DNA from: Castanea sativa
Lineage: Eukaryota > Streptophyta > Magnoliopsida > Fagales > Fagaceae
NCBI RefSeq assembly: GCF_040712315.1
Contig: NC_134018.1
Span: 11,738,835 to 11,802,834 of the forward strand
DNA length: 64,000 bases
Reading direction: 5' to 3'
Shown here: positions 1 through 13,446 of the stretch, one piece after another
Numbering within the stretch: the first letter of the stretch is position 1
Layout of the letters: each line of letters starts with the position of its first letter
Translations under genes and position numbers: made by a program
Notes under the pieces: model-generated
Seen by the model: the letters and a program-made list of their open reading frames with translations, nothing else
Database searches by the model: none
Told to the model about the DNA's origin: nothing

Positions 1-2097
1 ACAAACGCATTTTTATTTCTCAGTTTGACAGTTTCTATGACTCTCCGTCTGTGTATGCGTGTGTTGTTGTGCTTGTTTTGTCGGTTCACATGACTCATAT
101 CTTTCTGGGGTCACATCTCTAGTTGTACAGTGATCTTACATTAAATCCACTATTAACTACCGTTTAGCTCTCTCTTCAACCAGATACTACAAATCAAAAA
201 TGAAATCCTTTGACACATCATCATCTTGGTCTGACTATTCCTACGTCTGCCAGGCCCTTAAACGAATATACCAATGACAAAGTTTGGCTATGACTCTTCC
301 CCAAAAAAAAAATTAACATTTTTTAAAATTTTGCAATTGGATTGTGTTTTTCATGTTCTTTTAAATTGCATATTAATTTTTGTATCAATCGAATATTATT
401 TTTTATTTAATTTATAATCTAGTTTTATATGCATAATTTTATATTACAAAAACTTGAAATTTAAATTTTTAATTAATGACATAATTATTAATCTTTGATT
501 TTTTTAAAATTTTGTAAGCATAAAGGATGTAAGAAGAAAATGTAATTTAACAGTGAATTTATAACATCTAAGAAAAACAATTTGTCCATACTTTACTTAT
601 GCACTACTCAAATCTATATATATATATATAGTTGATGAATTTAATGTTAATTATCAAAATAGTCACGCGCGTGCGCGCGCACACATACATACATGTATAG
701 ATATATATTTATATATACATAAATAGTTGATGAATTTAATGTTAATTATCAAAATAGACACAAATTGATAAATCAATGATAAAAACACTTTTTCTATCGT
801 CATTATTAAAATACAAAATCTTCCACTAAACTTGGAGAAATCTCCTTTTATTAGTTTATAAGACCGTTCACATGTATAAGATAACACGATTTATTAAATT
901 ATTTAAGTAAATCATATGCCTATTAAATAAGTCATGTTACTAAGTATCCGTTTGGACTTTGGATGCTGATGAAAGTTAGGCATCTGAGTTTTAGCTTTTT
1001 TTTTTTTTTGGGAAGCATGTTTTAGCTTTCCAGTGGATCTCGTACATTGTTCATGGGACTCACAAACATATTTTTTCAACAAAATTTTCATTAAAAATGA
1101 GTTTCACGGCACTATTCACACATTTAAAATTTATTTTGCTACAATATTTTCAATTTTCAGCAAAATAAGCGGTATCCAAACACACCATAAAAGTATACAT
1201 GAATAATTTAATTTTTAAGTTGTCACCTAATAGGTTAGAAGAACTTTCCTCCAAACTAATTTGAAAGAACATTTTTTCCTTTACTAAATGGTTTTATAAT
1301 TTGTGGAGTCACCTCCTTACTTCAAATAGCCATCACAACTACTTTAATTTAGATTTTTATAATGTTTTTTGTTTTGTTTTCTTTAATTTATTTATTTTAT
1401 TAAGTAGAAGATGGAATAGTGCTTCTATGCCTCATAATGATTTGTTTGTTTTTTTTTTGAAAACTGCCTCATAATAATTAGATGCACCCTTGTATATGGG
1501 AAATATACACTCTTTTAGGTTGAACAAAGTTGTCACTAAGTTTCCAAAGGATTGTGAATTAAAAAAATAAAAAGTTTCCTTCTGAAATTTTCAATATTGA
1601 TCCAGTACCAATTCAATACACCGTTTCAAATCCAATGTTTGTTTTGGCACAAACATCCAGTTTAAAAAGAACGTATAATGGTTATTGAAAGCTTAAAGAG
1701 ATTAAATGGTTGGTGAAAATAATTGATTCCTTGGATCTAACCTGAGACTTCTTCCAGTAGATACCAGAATGATTCTTGAGATCAAATAAGTCTACACATA
1801 TGTGAAGAATTATTTTTTGTATAGGAAGAAATAAGCCATACTTTAATATTAAATTTGGGATTTCTTTAGAATTGTGCAGGTGTCTAAATCAATGAATATT
1901 AAAATTGACTTCCAAGCAAATATAAGGCAATTCTTGGGAAGATGGCATTGGGATTTCTTTAGACTGCTTTCCCCTCCCTTAAAGTCAAAGAATAATATGG
2001 AAAGAATAATAGATAAGATTATTTTCAATAACAAAATTGCCTGCTAAGCTGATTAATAACTAGAAGAGACTATCTTCCAGGGAAAATAATAATAAAA
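1..2097. other. Intergenic DNA with one MITE
   Basis: AT-rich DNA downstream of the minus-strand NEPRO-like gene. Apart from the MITE at 945-1187 and a short alternating CG/CA purine-pyrimidine tract near 664-690, I see no gene, RNA or long repeat. The open frames here are short and have no recognisable product. Confidence 0.6.
945..1187. mobile_element. Short non-autonomous DNA transposon (MITE)
   Basis: The left edge carries a CCGTTTGGA-type end and the right edge the matching TCCAAACAC-type end, about 240 bp apart. The interior (a short T run, then a GTTCATGGGACTCAC-type stretch and an A/T-rich tail) resembles a common tree-genome MITE from memory. No clean target-site duplication was found, so superfamily and exact ends are uncertain. 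Confidence 0.45.
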
Positions 2098-4008
2098 CTA
2101 AAAGAGACTGTCCTTTAAACTTCCACCAGTGAGCAAACTGAAAAATGGATCTTCCTTTTTATCAGTATTGGTTTCGTTTTCCTTGAAGTCGAATGCAGTA
2201 ACATTGGTGGCTGATAGTGGAGGATTTTTCACATTTGCTGTTGATGCTGGAGGATTTTTCACCGACACAAATGCTACTTTTCTTGATCCGGACTTAGATT
2301 TTAACACATTTGAACTTGTAGAGGTCTTTGTGGCTGTAAGCAAACCATCTTCCTGTGGAAGTCTCTTGCTTGGGGTAGCCGCAATGCCTGAACCGTCTCT
2401 TTCAACTGCCTTCCCATCTCCTACTTCTGTACAGCTTTCAACTGCCTTCCCATCGTCACTCTCCAGGGAAGAACCTGTCGGTAAATCAGTCTTGTTCTCC
2501 GTGATATGAGATGGATCTTTTTTGTCCATTTGGGCTGCATCAACCCTAATTGGAACAACTTCATCATCTACAAAAGAGCCATTCAGGACTTTGTAAAAAA
2601 CAATAGCAATAAGATCCCATAAAACAGCAGATAGTAGGAAACCAGCTTTAGAAAACTAGAAATTATAGACAGAATTACATTCTATTTAGTAGTATATTTA
2701 TGATAGACTAAATTATGATCCACGATTACAAGTAATAATATTTATCTGGTTCCTACTCTATCAAATGGATACACACACATGGAGATAGTGTTTGAGTCTG
2801 TTAACAATCCAATTGAGCCCTAGGACCTCACTGCATTAAATAAACCCAGGGAAACTGTAACCTTGAGTGTGTGGAATTCCTTTGGATCTTGTACACAATT
2901 TATCAGACCCTGGTAAATCACTCTTCAGCAATAGATAGTAAAATTATTCAATGAAGACACATTTCACCCAACGAATAACCAGAGTCAATTATAGCAGGGA
3001 CAGCCACTGCTTGTGATTACTTGATGAACAAATTCAGCGGCAATATCAAACTTGTTACATCAGAATAAAAAAGCATAACGTGTAAATGATATAGATGAAC
3101 GAACGAAGGATATTCTTGCTCCATAGGAAGTTGTAAGATGTATAGAACATGCAATTACACCTGAAACTAAATTTTCTAGAAAAGAATAAGCAACGAGGGA
3201 GGGGGTGAGGACAAAAATAAAAGAGGGAAGCCATGAAAATGCTTACCTCCAAGAAAAGACTCAATACTTTGATACTTCACAGCAGATGCTCCTAAAGAAA
3301 CGTCTTCTATGAGATCCCCCACCTGACTTCCAGTCTTGCTCTTAGGTGTCCTCTCAAGTAATACAAACTTATCTGATATCCATACACACTCTAGGGTAGC
3401 AAACTCCTCATTGGTTGGGTAATATTCCCTGAAGACCTGCAAGGGTCATATCAAGACAAGAAAAAAAAAATTTTAAGGTAAGAAAACGAGAAAAGAAATT
3501 CATATGCAAAATAGGCATCTAAAAAGAGAAAAAAAAATGACCAGAAGAATTCATAGCACCTACACAGGTGAATACCAACCTCAATCCCTTCTTGGGAAAT
3601 CTTTACTGATTGCTTCCTCTGGGAGAGAGAAGAAACCATTTTGAATACTGAAACAACATCAAGTAGTATCTGTAAAAGGAACACAAGTAAATTGGAAGAC
3701 ACAGTTTAGTCACACGCTAAGAGCAGGAAGCTCCAATACAAATCTAAGAACTTCAATTCCACAATAATGAGCCACTGAAATAAGAGACTGCACTAGCTAG
3801 ACACTTTAAGGAATTAAACGAGCTACAGAATGGATCTTCTGACATTCCTTGTATATAATTGGAAGGTTAATTTTAAGTGGTCATTCATTCTATAATTTGC
3901 TACAGTTAATTCTTGATTAGTGTAATTTATGTTGGTCCCTCTCAAGTACACAGGTTGTATACTTTGATGTGCTCTTTCACTACTTTCAATAAAATTCTTA
4001 CTTATTCA

Positions 4009-4049
<41 letters not shown>

Positions 4050-5660
4050 TGAGAAAGAGATAATATACCCAAATGTATCAGATCGTGTATCCATAAAGAT
4101 AATATAAAAAAGGATAGTGCCACAATTTCTAGAAAAGAGCCCATCTTTTTTTCTTTTTCTTTTTTTTTTCTTTTTATAGTTTAATAGTTGGAGAAGAGGA
4201 GGATTTAAACCCTAGACGTCTCCAATGGAAACACCAAAAAGTACTAGTTGAGTTACAAGGTTCCTAGCAAAAGATCCCATCTATAGATGGGTAACAACTA
4301 TGTCCAAAGTAGTAACTTCCTTTCTTAGTTGGGTAGCTGGGATCCTTGCCTGATAAAAAGCCTAGTTTCATTTATTTTCATTTTCTAACTGCTGCTGGAA
4401 GATACTCTGTGTACCCATGACAAGCATCTATGTCTTTTTCTTCACATATAGCATCCAAATTTCATACGTTAGGAATACGGGTATTCTAGATGGGACTCTT
4501 ACATAAACCAACTCAAGTAACAAGGTTGTATGCCTCAAACCAACACAGCTTGGCTTGTATTCTCCAGAGAATTTTCAACTCTGATTCAGTTTTTAGATGA
4601 AGAATAGAAACTTACTTGCTGAACCAAAACTCGAAGGCGTGCAAGTAGAGCCAAAATGGTCAGAGAAAATCCAATAAAAAAGGATCGAGCAAGCAAGATA
4701 GATGTCTCACTTAACAATAGTCAAGGGTGAAAACATTACATAAAAAAATTTAAATAAATATTATGCAAGTTGGAAACTTACTATTGCATCATCCAGCTAA
4801 TAAACTGTTTACAAGTATCAAAGTTACGAGTGCATGCCAAAACAATGGCACAATTAAAGGTGCCAAAACAAAAGAAAGGGAAAATATTTTTCTTTCATGA
4901 TAAGTAAAAGGGAAATTAGTAATTTCATTTCTATAGATGCTTAATTTTAAATTAAGAAAATAAAATCAAATATAATAATGAGGCTTGGAAGTTGAAATAA
5001 CAGCCAAAAAAGCCCAACTGTGAGAAAAACAGGGCAACTTTCAACAAAGTATTTTCTATTTTATAAACATACAATATGTACAAGTAACTTTTTAATCAAT
5101 ACACAAAGGATACGTAGCTGCTTTCAACATTGGCTCAACCATCTGCAAAAGAAACACAGCCTATATCAGTATATCAATCAAGTCATCCAAGCTAAACTGG
5201 TCCATTAATGCACTCATTAAATCGTATGGTTAGTTAGAAAGCAGTACTGTAGAAGCATTATTCAATTTGTTTGCCTCCCAAATAGTTAGAAAGCCAAGGA
5301 GCTGACCCCAATTTCATTAGGATTGTGGCTTTGTTGGGGTTGCTTCAGATTTTTCATATTAAACTGCTATTTGATGTATCAAAACTTCTATTAGACACCG
5401 TAATTACGTTTTCCAAGGCTAATCCCCACAAGAATTTAATGTAAACTGCTGGCTTGAATGATCATTGAGTGCACTCATAATAGAGTTGCCTAACCATTAA
5501 ACTGCACAAACTGATGACAATCACATCTTCATATGGTTCAAAAGAAAAGATTTAGATCTTTTCAAACAAAAACACACAATTGGATAATTTGGAATGGGTG
5601 TTTTATTAATAAACGAAGAACAAACATCTAGCATAAAACAATTATTTCAGTAGCTTGAGT

Positions 5661-5705
<45 letters not shown>

Positions 5706-6568
5706 ATGTGTCATAATAACCTTGCTATTAAAAAAGGCAGTAATGAGAATGAACAATAACTGCACAAAATGCTAAGGTCAGAGAAGAAAAGAGGAATTAT
5801 AAGTGAAAAGCAACACCAAACCTGTGATAGTAGGCGTGCAGCTCCCAGAAGTCGCTCCATAAAATTATATTTTCCACCATCACATTTTCTTCTCTTTAAA
5901 CTGTGATAAAAATGAATCGATAACTAGAAACTAGCATGTTACCTAAATGAGCAAACCTATGAACATTTTCCATTGAAAAGTACATATTCAAAACTTAAAT
6001 ATGGGAGTAAATTTAACTTATTAGGCTTAATGGAGCATGAGAAACTTTACCTTTCTAATAGATGCACCTTTTGTTTAGGTCTCTTCCCAGTGATAACCAG
6101 AAAGCAAGAACCTACTATCTCCTCCAACTTAGCTGATTGCAAAAGTCTAATATCCCTCCTCACCTAACATCCCAAACAAGTAAGGTCAAGTGCTCAAACC
6201 CATTAGAAATCCATTATTGCCCAGGAGCCAAAAAGAAATAAAATTTTAATTCCTGCAATGTTCATTATGTGCTACCTAACAAAAACCCACCAGTAAACTT
6301 AACCAATTTACAACAAAGTCACAAAATTTCTTCTAATTTTTTGTCTTTTCATCAGTTTTCACATCAACCAAACAAAGGGTAAGATTTCTTAAAAGGAAAG
6401 TAAAGAATTATGAACCTTCAAAAGATACTGGAAATACAAGCAACGCCTATGCTGGTTCTTGTTCTTGTATACCATCCTTTCAAGAATGCCACACTCTACT
6501 TGAAGCTGCCCAAGCATAGATGTTAACCTCTGCTCAAGAGTTTCAACTTCTGAATCCATAGAATCCAT
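2098..6568 (-). CDS. NEPRO-like protein (Nucleolus and neural progenitor protein N-terminal domain family)
   Basis: Eight coding exons on the minus strand join in phase into 405 residues: 6568-6416, 6163-6051, 5900-5822, 5142-5114, 4709-4616, 3669-3580, 3436-3247 and 2567-2098. Every intron begins GT and ends AG. The start is the ATG at 6568 (MDSMDSEVETL); a second in-frame ATG follows nine bases later. The first ~210 residues match the conserved N-terminal domain I know from plant and animal NEPRO-like proteins: a helical start with KNKNQHRRC, then TGKRPKQKVHLLE, RLLGAARLLSQ, a hydrophobic FSLTILALLARLRVLVQQ helix and ILLDVVSVFKMVSSLSQ. The rest is acidic or Ser/Lys-rich low-complexity tail without a domain I recognise. 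Animal NEPRO is nucleolar and linked to RNase MRP; the same role here is inference. Exon 4 is only 29 nt. Intron 5 carries a SINE. No break is seen, so the gene looks functional. Confidence 0.8.
4014..4043. repeat. (GA)n microsatellite
   Basis: About 15 uninterrupted GA units inside intron 5 of the NEPRO-like gene. Confidence 0.95.
4133..4282 (-). mobile_element. tRNA-derived SINE in an intron
   Basis: Read on the minus strand, the body (about 4268-4147) has an A-box-like TAACTCAACTAGT, then a B-box-like GGTTTAAATCC, and ends in an A-rich tail. It is flanked by 14-bp target-site duplications, AAAAGAGCCCATCT at 4133-4146 and AAAAGATCCCATCT at 4269-4282, with one mismatch. It lies in intron 5 of the NEPRO-like gene, in the same orientation. 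Confidence 0.8.
5665..5697. repeat. (GA)n microsatellite
   Basis: About 16 uninterrupted GA units inside intron 3 of the NEPRO-like gene, the second GA tract in this gene. Confidence 0.95.
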
Positions 6569-7205
6569 CTGTACATGATTGTTACACACACATACATTGC
6601 TCAGTACTGTAATAAAACCCACCCAACAAAAAAAAAAAAAAACAATGTGACTAAAAACATGTCAAAAGCACAAATAAAACTAAGCAACAGTTCAGTCAGG
6701 CATTTAATCAAATAGGTTATGTGCATAGAGAAAAAAAAAAAATCAAATTTATGAGGGTTCAGCGAATGGTTTTGCATAGCAATTATGGTTTACCTGATGA
6801 CCAGAGAGCCACTGACTGACCCCCGAACACGCTATGGTTGATTGAATATCGTAGGGGTTCAATTTTTTTTTTTTAATTAAGACCAAATTTTAAAACTCAA
6901 CCTCTAAGTTTCACTATTTTTTTAATTTTTTTTTCATTCCTCGAAGTTTCAAAACATCCCAATTCAATTCAGCAGCAGCAGTGGCTATGGAAGGAAGCAC
7001 AAGGATTTTCCATGATAACAAATACGGAAAATAGCTCCCTGTAGACGCCAAAGTCGATTTGTCTTTGGGTTTCCGAAAATACCTCTCTCTCTCTCTTGAT
7101 TTCAATCTCCTTCTCCCTCACGATCTCAATTTCGGTCTCCTCTTTCTTCCCTCTTTCTCTCTCAGTCGAGTTAGGGTAGGGATTTTGGGGATTTTTTTTT
7201 TTCAA
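6569..7205 (-). promoter_or_regulatory. 5' UTR, leader intron and probable promoter of the NEPRO-like gene
   Basis: The base pair just before the start ATG on the minus strand is CAG, a good splice acceptor. A good donor (CAG/GTAAAC on the minus strand) lies at 6793-6794. A non-coding first exon upstream of 6794 joined to the ATG exon is therefore likely. Further upstream, 7080-7170 is GA-rich on the minus strand, as is common in plant 5' UTRs. I see no clear TATA box. The transcription start is not determined. Confidence 0.45.
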
Positions 7206-7740
7206 TTATCTGGATATTTTTTAATTAACGCTTTTTAGATAATAATAAATAATAATATAATAAATTTTAAATTTAAATTAAGGGCAAAATGACATAGTTT
7301 TGGTAAAGGTCACAATAGATTTAACAGAAGTCTAAATTTGGTTGTTTTGAAACTTTTTAGAGGATTAAAATGAAAGAAGGTAATTTTAAAAAACTAAAAT
7401 GGAAAGTAGTGAAACTTAAAAAGTAAGTTTTAAAATTTAGCGCCAATGAAAGATTTTGTATCGTATGTGATTGTGAGAAAGTTGATCGGTTGAGTACTAA
7501 ATTAAACCCCAATAGATTGATCAAATGGTGTGTGTCGGAGTGAAGGTGACACGATTAAGAATGTGATACAACATTATCAAAATCCAATGAAACAAGAAAC
7601 ATGTTTCACCCAAAAAGAAAACTACCTACTAGTATACGTTTTTCATTTGTTAATAGGATGGTTATTTTTTGTAAACATATCTCTTAATTACTGAATTTTA
7701 ATAGCACTTATACCATATACATTTTCCTCATTCACAATTT

Positions 7741-7837
7741 GGGGGCGGGGGGGGGTCAAATTACACTTTTTCATTATCAAGTGTCACCTCAATTTTGGTG
7801 TTGACGTGTTAGTGTATTTTCTTATCTCATCTCCCTC

Positions 7838-7903
<66 letters not shown>

Positions 7904-8006
7904 TTTTTTTTGTTTTTGGGGGGGTTAAATTACATTTTTTCATTATCAAGTGTCACCTCAATTTTGGTGTTGACGTGTTAATGTATTTCCTTATCTCATC
8001 TCCCTC

Positions 8007-8052
<46 letters not shown>

Positions 8053-8440
8053 GGGGGGGTTAAATTACATTTTTTCATTATCAAGTGTCACCTCAATTTT
8101 GGTGTTGACGTGTTAGTGTATTTCCTTATCTCATCTCCCTCCCTTTTATATATATATATGTGAGTGTGTGTGTGTGTGTGTTTCTCAAAAAAAAGTATCA
8201 CCTCAATTTACAATATGGACCACCAAAATGCACAATCAAAACGCCAAAGTTATACTATATTTCAATATCCCCTAATGTGTATTTTGGTGTTAAATATGAT
8301 GAAACTTAACATTAAAAAGACCAATTTACCTTCTCTATATAATTTTAAAATAAAGACAGTTAATTGTGCATTTTGATAGTTTAGAGAGTTAAATATAATT
8401 GGGGTGATAGTTTTTAGGGTGGAAAAGTGTAATTATATAC
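7741..8440. repeat. Three-copy repeat with TA tracts, possibly an expanded MITE
   Basis: A ~90-bp core beginning G-rich then TAAATTACA, containing CAAGTGTCACCTCAATTTTGG and ending CTCCCTCCCTT plus a TA tract, occurs three times (cores starting near 7755, 7924 and 8059). Spacing changes because the TA tracts differ in length. An inverted, diverged match to the outer end (AAAAGTGTAATT) lies at 8423-8436, so the block may be a terminal-inverted-repeat element whose left end was amplified. Confidence 0.55.
7841..7898. repeat. (TA)29 microsatellite
   Basis: 58 bp of perfect TA repeats within the three-copy repeat block. Confidence 0.95.
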
Positions 8441-11049
8441 ACACACACACACAATAGTATTTCAAATCTATGACATTTGCATCATGATAATTTTTTTTAT
8501 CATCAGGTCTAAGACACTAATTGATAAACGGAAATTGAAATACATATCTCTTATTTGAAAATAAGAGACTTTATCAGCTGAATTAATTAAAACATTTACT
8601 TAGATGTGCATGTGAGGTTTAATTTGTTACTTTTTAATTTATCAAAAAAAAAAATATTAAAAACTTTAGGTGTATATATATATATCTAACTACAGAGTTT
8701 CATTACTGACAACCTTAGACTATAGGATTTAAAATGAATTTTGCCCAAATATATAATTTGATCTCTAAAATTTTTGTATTCTATTTTAAAAGGTCATGCT
8801 CAATATTCAAAACTCTCACTTTTGTATGGTCTAAGAGATGTATATGATGAATAGTTGCATCCACAATTTTCTTTTTAAAGAGATTAATTATGTGTTTGGG
8901 ACAAGATTATAAGCCAACTTTTTTTTTTAGCTTTGTTTTTAAAACTTAAATTTTTCTTACATTTTCAAAGTACAAATATACTGTAGCACCCATTTTAAGG
9001 TGGACACCAATTTTCAAAATTGAAACTGCGATTTATCACTTTTGTTAAAAGACACTTATCTATGATTGCACCAAATCACAACCTATGATATTCTATCATT
9101 CTGTCCCTGCTTTGTTGCTTACTCTTTTGATTGTGTTGATCCACGTGCTAATAGAGCTGCTTCTATAATGGCAAATATGGGAAAGGTAGAATTTCATAAG
9201 CGTGGCTTGAGTGGCCTCCTTTCCTTGGTCCTTTCGTCATAAGTCATAACTCAAAACAATGTACAAGTTTTTCCAACCTTAGGAAATTCCACTGCTCTCT
9301 TATCACAAACCCTCCGATATAGTAATTATTGGTTTGTTGTATCATGCATAACTTGGTATGCTTGTCAAGAGATACTCAATTATTTTTACAAACCATCTTT
9401 TTAGGCCTCTTGGGCCATTCCTATAACTAGGTGGAGACCGAATTTAATTAGCAAAAGTCACCAATAATTACAGCTTGGGAAGCAGAAGAAACATGGGTTG
9501 GACTTTGGTTGCATTTTTCTCCTTTCCCATCTTTTTCTAGAAATGCGTGCACAATATTTTCACAATAGATTTCACAAAAAATTCAAAATGACAAGTTGTT
9601 ATTAACTCTTATGGGTAGAAAAAAAAAGTAATTTAAATTGTGAATTCATATTAAAATCAATAAAAATTTACGATTTATTATTTGTGATGAAAGTGTTATG
9701 AAAATGAACAATTTAGGGTCGTTTCCTTGACATCTTACGGGTTTCTATTTTTCTAATCACATGACTTTTGGTGTTCAATTATTCTTATTAACTATCTCAT
9801 TCATTTTTTATTAAAATCATTAACTAAAATTGATTGCAGGGAAAGACGCACTAAAATGCTATTGATTTATTTTCATTTGAGTAGTCTTTATAATATTTTG
9901 TTGGGAAGGGGATGAAAGCAGTTGATTAGAACAACTGGATATCATGTAATTGAAAATTTTAGAATTATATATATGTTATGTTTAATTTTTATTTATTGTT
10001 GGCAAGGCGATTGGGTTGGATGGGTTTGAGACTTTGAGTGGAGTACTTTTGTTGCAATTAATTATTTACTAGGTAACTTGTAAAATCCCTCGTTAATTAA
10101 TCTTTACTTGCAATTATTGATATATGATAAATTCATGTTTAATCTTTATGTCTTGTTCTCTGACCTTGAGTACTCATTGTCATAGTCATATTATTATGAA
10201 CATAAATAGATCCATATATGTGTTCGGTTAGGCCCATTGGTTGATTGAACGGCTTTTAGGCTTATTGGTTATGGTCATAATCATGCACCAACTTTTGAAA
10301 TCCTTCCAAATAGATAACAAGGATCGTTTGCTCCAAAGAGCTTCTGAATCTCTTACTCTGATCACTCTTGCAATTGTGTGTGTGTGTATCTATATATATA
10401 TAATTGTATATTAGCAATAAAGAAACATTATACTTTTCGTAGAACTTTAAAAAAAATTCATTACATCAAATTTTGAATGCTATTTTTCACAAAAAAGAAA
10501 AAGAAAAAGAAAAAAGATTTTGAATGCTTTTACTTCGTCATATTAGCATTTTAATCTTTAGAGAGTGTTAACTAAAATTAGACTTAACTTTCACAAATTT
10601 TATTAGATTAAAACAACTCAGCAAATTATTTTCTGTGAACAAATTTTTTAGAATTAAATTGAGCCTTTTTTTTCACAAATCCTCTTATTTGGTCTTTAAT
10701 TTATTATATTTATTAATTTAATAATATTTTTTTTAAAAATTTTATTGTATATGACTTAGTCAAAATATAATGAGTAATTTTTTATTTTTGTATAGAGTTT
10801 CAATCATGATATATATTTTTTTTTATTATCCATCGAGACATTAATTAGTTTTTTATGTAGATGAAAATCTTCTAAATTTTTTATTAAATAACAAAAGACT
10901 TTATAATTATCATTTAAAGTTTAAACTAACTAGAACCCATTATAATGGGTAACTTATTAATGGCCATCTAGAATTTTTGAAGGGTAATTAGGTTCTCGAA
11001 GCATAGCAATATCTCTTTTTGGGAGACCCAAATAAAGAGAAGCTTTTGT

Positions 11050-11114
<65 letters not shown>

Positions 11115-12229
11115 TTATTTATTGATAGGAGAGCTTTTGGGTTGGACAGGTTGGTAACGTAATTTATATACTTAATGCCAAAAGCAAAATCCAAATTCTA
11201 TACGTCCAACAAGCAAGAGCCAACAGGTGATACATAGCACCTTATCCTAAAGTCTTTAGCAAACATTTATCCACACACCCGTGTGTGTATATATATATAT
11301 ATATAGCAACCAAAAGAAGTCAACAAACTAAGAAATGAGAACATATAATTTATATGATAAAAATATTTTAAAATGGAAAATATTCAAAAATATTAGTTTT
11401 GAATTTTCGCTTTCCCTAACTTTTGTTTTTTTGTTTTTGTTTTTTTTTTTTTTTTGAGTACGCGCTTTCCCTAACTTAGGGTCAAACACTCACTTTAGGC
11501 CCAAAAAATAAAAGAAAAGTTAAATCACTTTTTTGAAAAGTTTAAGGTTATTTTCCTTTTGATTCTATTAATTTTGATTTCGTATTTAAATTGTGGTTTC
11601 ATCATATTTGTGACTAACTATCTCCTTTTGTGCCTCAAAACGCAAGCTTCAATAATTGCTTGTCTAAAGACTAGATGTTTTTCTCAAAAAAGAAAAAAAA
11701 AAAAAAAGAGAAAAGAAAAAGAAGAGAGAGAGAAAGAGAGAGAGTAAAAGTGAAAAAAATCTCAAATTTAATGTATTAAAATAAAATAACCCTAAATTTT
11801 AACGGTTAGAGTGTAGTTTAAAAAGTCCAAAACAAACACAAATAAAGAAGTAAAAATCATACACTTAAACCATTCAATACATAGAATATTTACTACAACC
11901 GTATTGGACATTTTAGGACGTCAGTTTTACTAATTCAAATATTTTGATAACATAAATCATTTTAATTATCAAAAAGGGGATAAATTATACATTCTCCATT
12001 GATGTTTCATGAAATGAACCTGCCCAAATTACGGATGAAATGACACTTCCCTTTGATGTTTGTATAAATGTATAAATAAGTTCATACCTAATTTTCCTAT
12101 TTGAATATTCCATTTTAAAATAGAAAATCCTCATCCAAACTGCCTATAAAATAACATCCCCTTTGAGATTTGTATAGATGTATTTATAAATAAACATATT
12201 AAAATTTTTACGTAAGTTGAATACTACTA
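8441..12229. other. Intergenic AT-rich DNA
   Basis: About 3.8 kb with no recognisable gene. It holds short T and A runs, a TA microsatellite (11052-11110) and a purine-rich AG tract near 11690-11745. Open frames are short and compositionally simple. Confidence 0.6.
11052..11110. repeat. (TA)n microsatellite
   Basis: About 59 bp of uninterrupted TA repeats. Confidence 0.95.
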
Positions 12230-13270
12230 ATAGTTATTTTATATTTTTGTCAACTCTTGAAAAAAGTCACGTAAGGATATATTTGATAGAGTATTTAATT
12301 GATTTATTTTAGTAAAAAATATTTTAGTAAAAATCACGTAATTTTGTTGCTGTGATGCAATAGATTATCTCATGCATACATTTTTAAAAAATAAAAATAA
12401 AATATGAATAACCAATTTTATAGAACATGACATACTTTTTCATTGAAATTTATATTTGCACCAATAATAAGATTTTGTAAGAAAATAAAGATTAGTTTTA
12501 AATGGACTTAAAATAGTTTTGAATAAGTCAGAAGTTTCACATTTAAAATTTTACATAGTAATATAATAAAAATTTTAATTTATTATATAATTACTAGCCT
12601 TATCGCACGTGTTTTGTGCTTGCAATGAGGTTTATTTTTTTTTTGGTCTAGTGTCATAATTTTCCTTTGTTTTTTTAAATTTTGGATAAATTTGTTTTCA
12701 AGACATGTATTAGTAAGAGAGTATCCTATTTTGTAAGCATTTTAAGTGGAATTAGAAATATATTTTTACCAGGTTGTCCTCAAATATATTTTGGTTAAAA
12801 GTAAGGTTTATAGGTATTTCTGAATCACATGAAAGCTATGTTTTAAAAACGGACCAAACCGGTCGGTTCGACTGGTTAAATTGGGAATCAGAGGCCAATC
12901 CAGTTCGGTAAAAGGCCTAAAACTAGGGTTAAACTGGTCAAAATTGAAAATTGAAGACAAATCTGGTCTTGTCTTCGGTCTGGTTTTTAAAACCATGATT
13001 AAAGTTCAGTCCAAATAGGAGAATCCTCTTATAAATAGTATAGATATACATAAAACTTATTATATTACTATGAAAAACTTTTACAAATATGTTATATTGA
13101 TAATTGACATAGTAATATAATTAGTTTTTAATTAAGGTGGACAATGCCAAATAATTTGGCATATATATAAATGTTTGAGAAAAGTGCCATTTTGCTAAAC
13201 TTTAAGAGAGAGTTTAATGAAATTTATAATAAAAAAATATAGATAAATATACAAATCACACATCATAAGC
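12230..13270. repeat. Duplicated block, copy A
   Basis: This stretch matches 13317-13446 plus 24496-25045 in the same orientation (shared strings include TTTTGTCAACTCTT, ATTGATTTATTTTAGTAAAAAA, TTTATAGAACATGACATAC and TTTCATTGAAAT). Copy B was later split by the Tat retrotransposon. Copy A carries its own insertion at about 12590-13040 that copy B lacks. Confidence 0.7.
12590..13040. mobile_element. Insertion in copy A with a nested MITE-like repeat
   Basis: This ~450-bp segment is absent from copy B, so it is an insertion. Its left edge (TACTAGCC, GCACGTGTTTTGTGC) and right edge (AATAGTATAGAT) resemble the ends of a common plant non-autonomous element of uncertain class; a Helitron-like origin is possible. 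Inside, about 12838-12998 has inverted ends (TTTTAAAAACGGACC and GGTTTTTAAAACCATG), suggesting a smaller nested element. Confidence 0.45.
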
Positions 13271-13316
13271 AAACAACGTAAAAACCAATTAGGAGTGTGC
13301 ATGAGCCGGGTTGGGT

Positions 13317-13446
13317 TTTATTTCATATTTTGTCAACTCTTAAAAAAGTGTTGGAATGATATATTTGATACAATACTTAATTGATTTATTTTAGTAAAAA
13401 AATATTTTGTTACTTAATTTTGAACTTAATTTTGTTGTTGTGATGC
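13317..13446. repeat. Duplicated block, copy B, left part
   Basis: Matches copy A and ends at the GATGC target site used by the Tat retrotransposon. The homology resumes directly after the 3' LTR at 24496. Confidence 0.7.
13442..13446. repeat. Target-site duplication, left (GATGC)
   Basis: Directly precedes the 5' LTR and matches GATGC at 24496-24500. The uninterrupted form of this site is present in copy A of the surrounding duplication (near 12355). Confidence 0.9.

Noticed and set aside
2129..2509. 126-residue open frame on the plus strand
   Set aside because: It is the complement of the last NEPRO-like exon, which has splice sites and in-phase joins on the minus strand.
12808..12996. 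62-residue minus-strand frame rich in Pro/Arg
   Set aside because: It lies within a MITE-like repeat with inverted ends and has no protein-like features.
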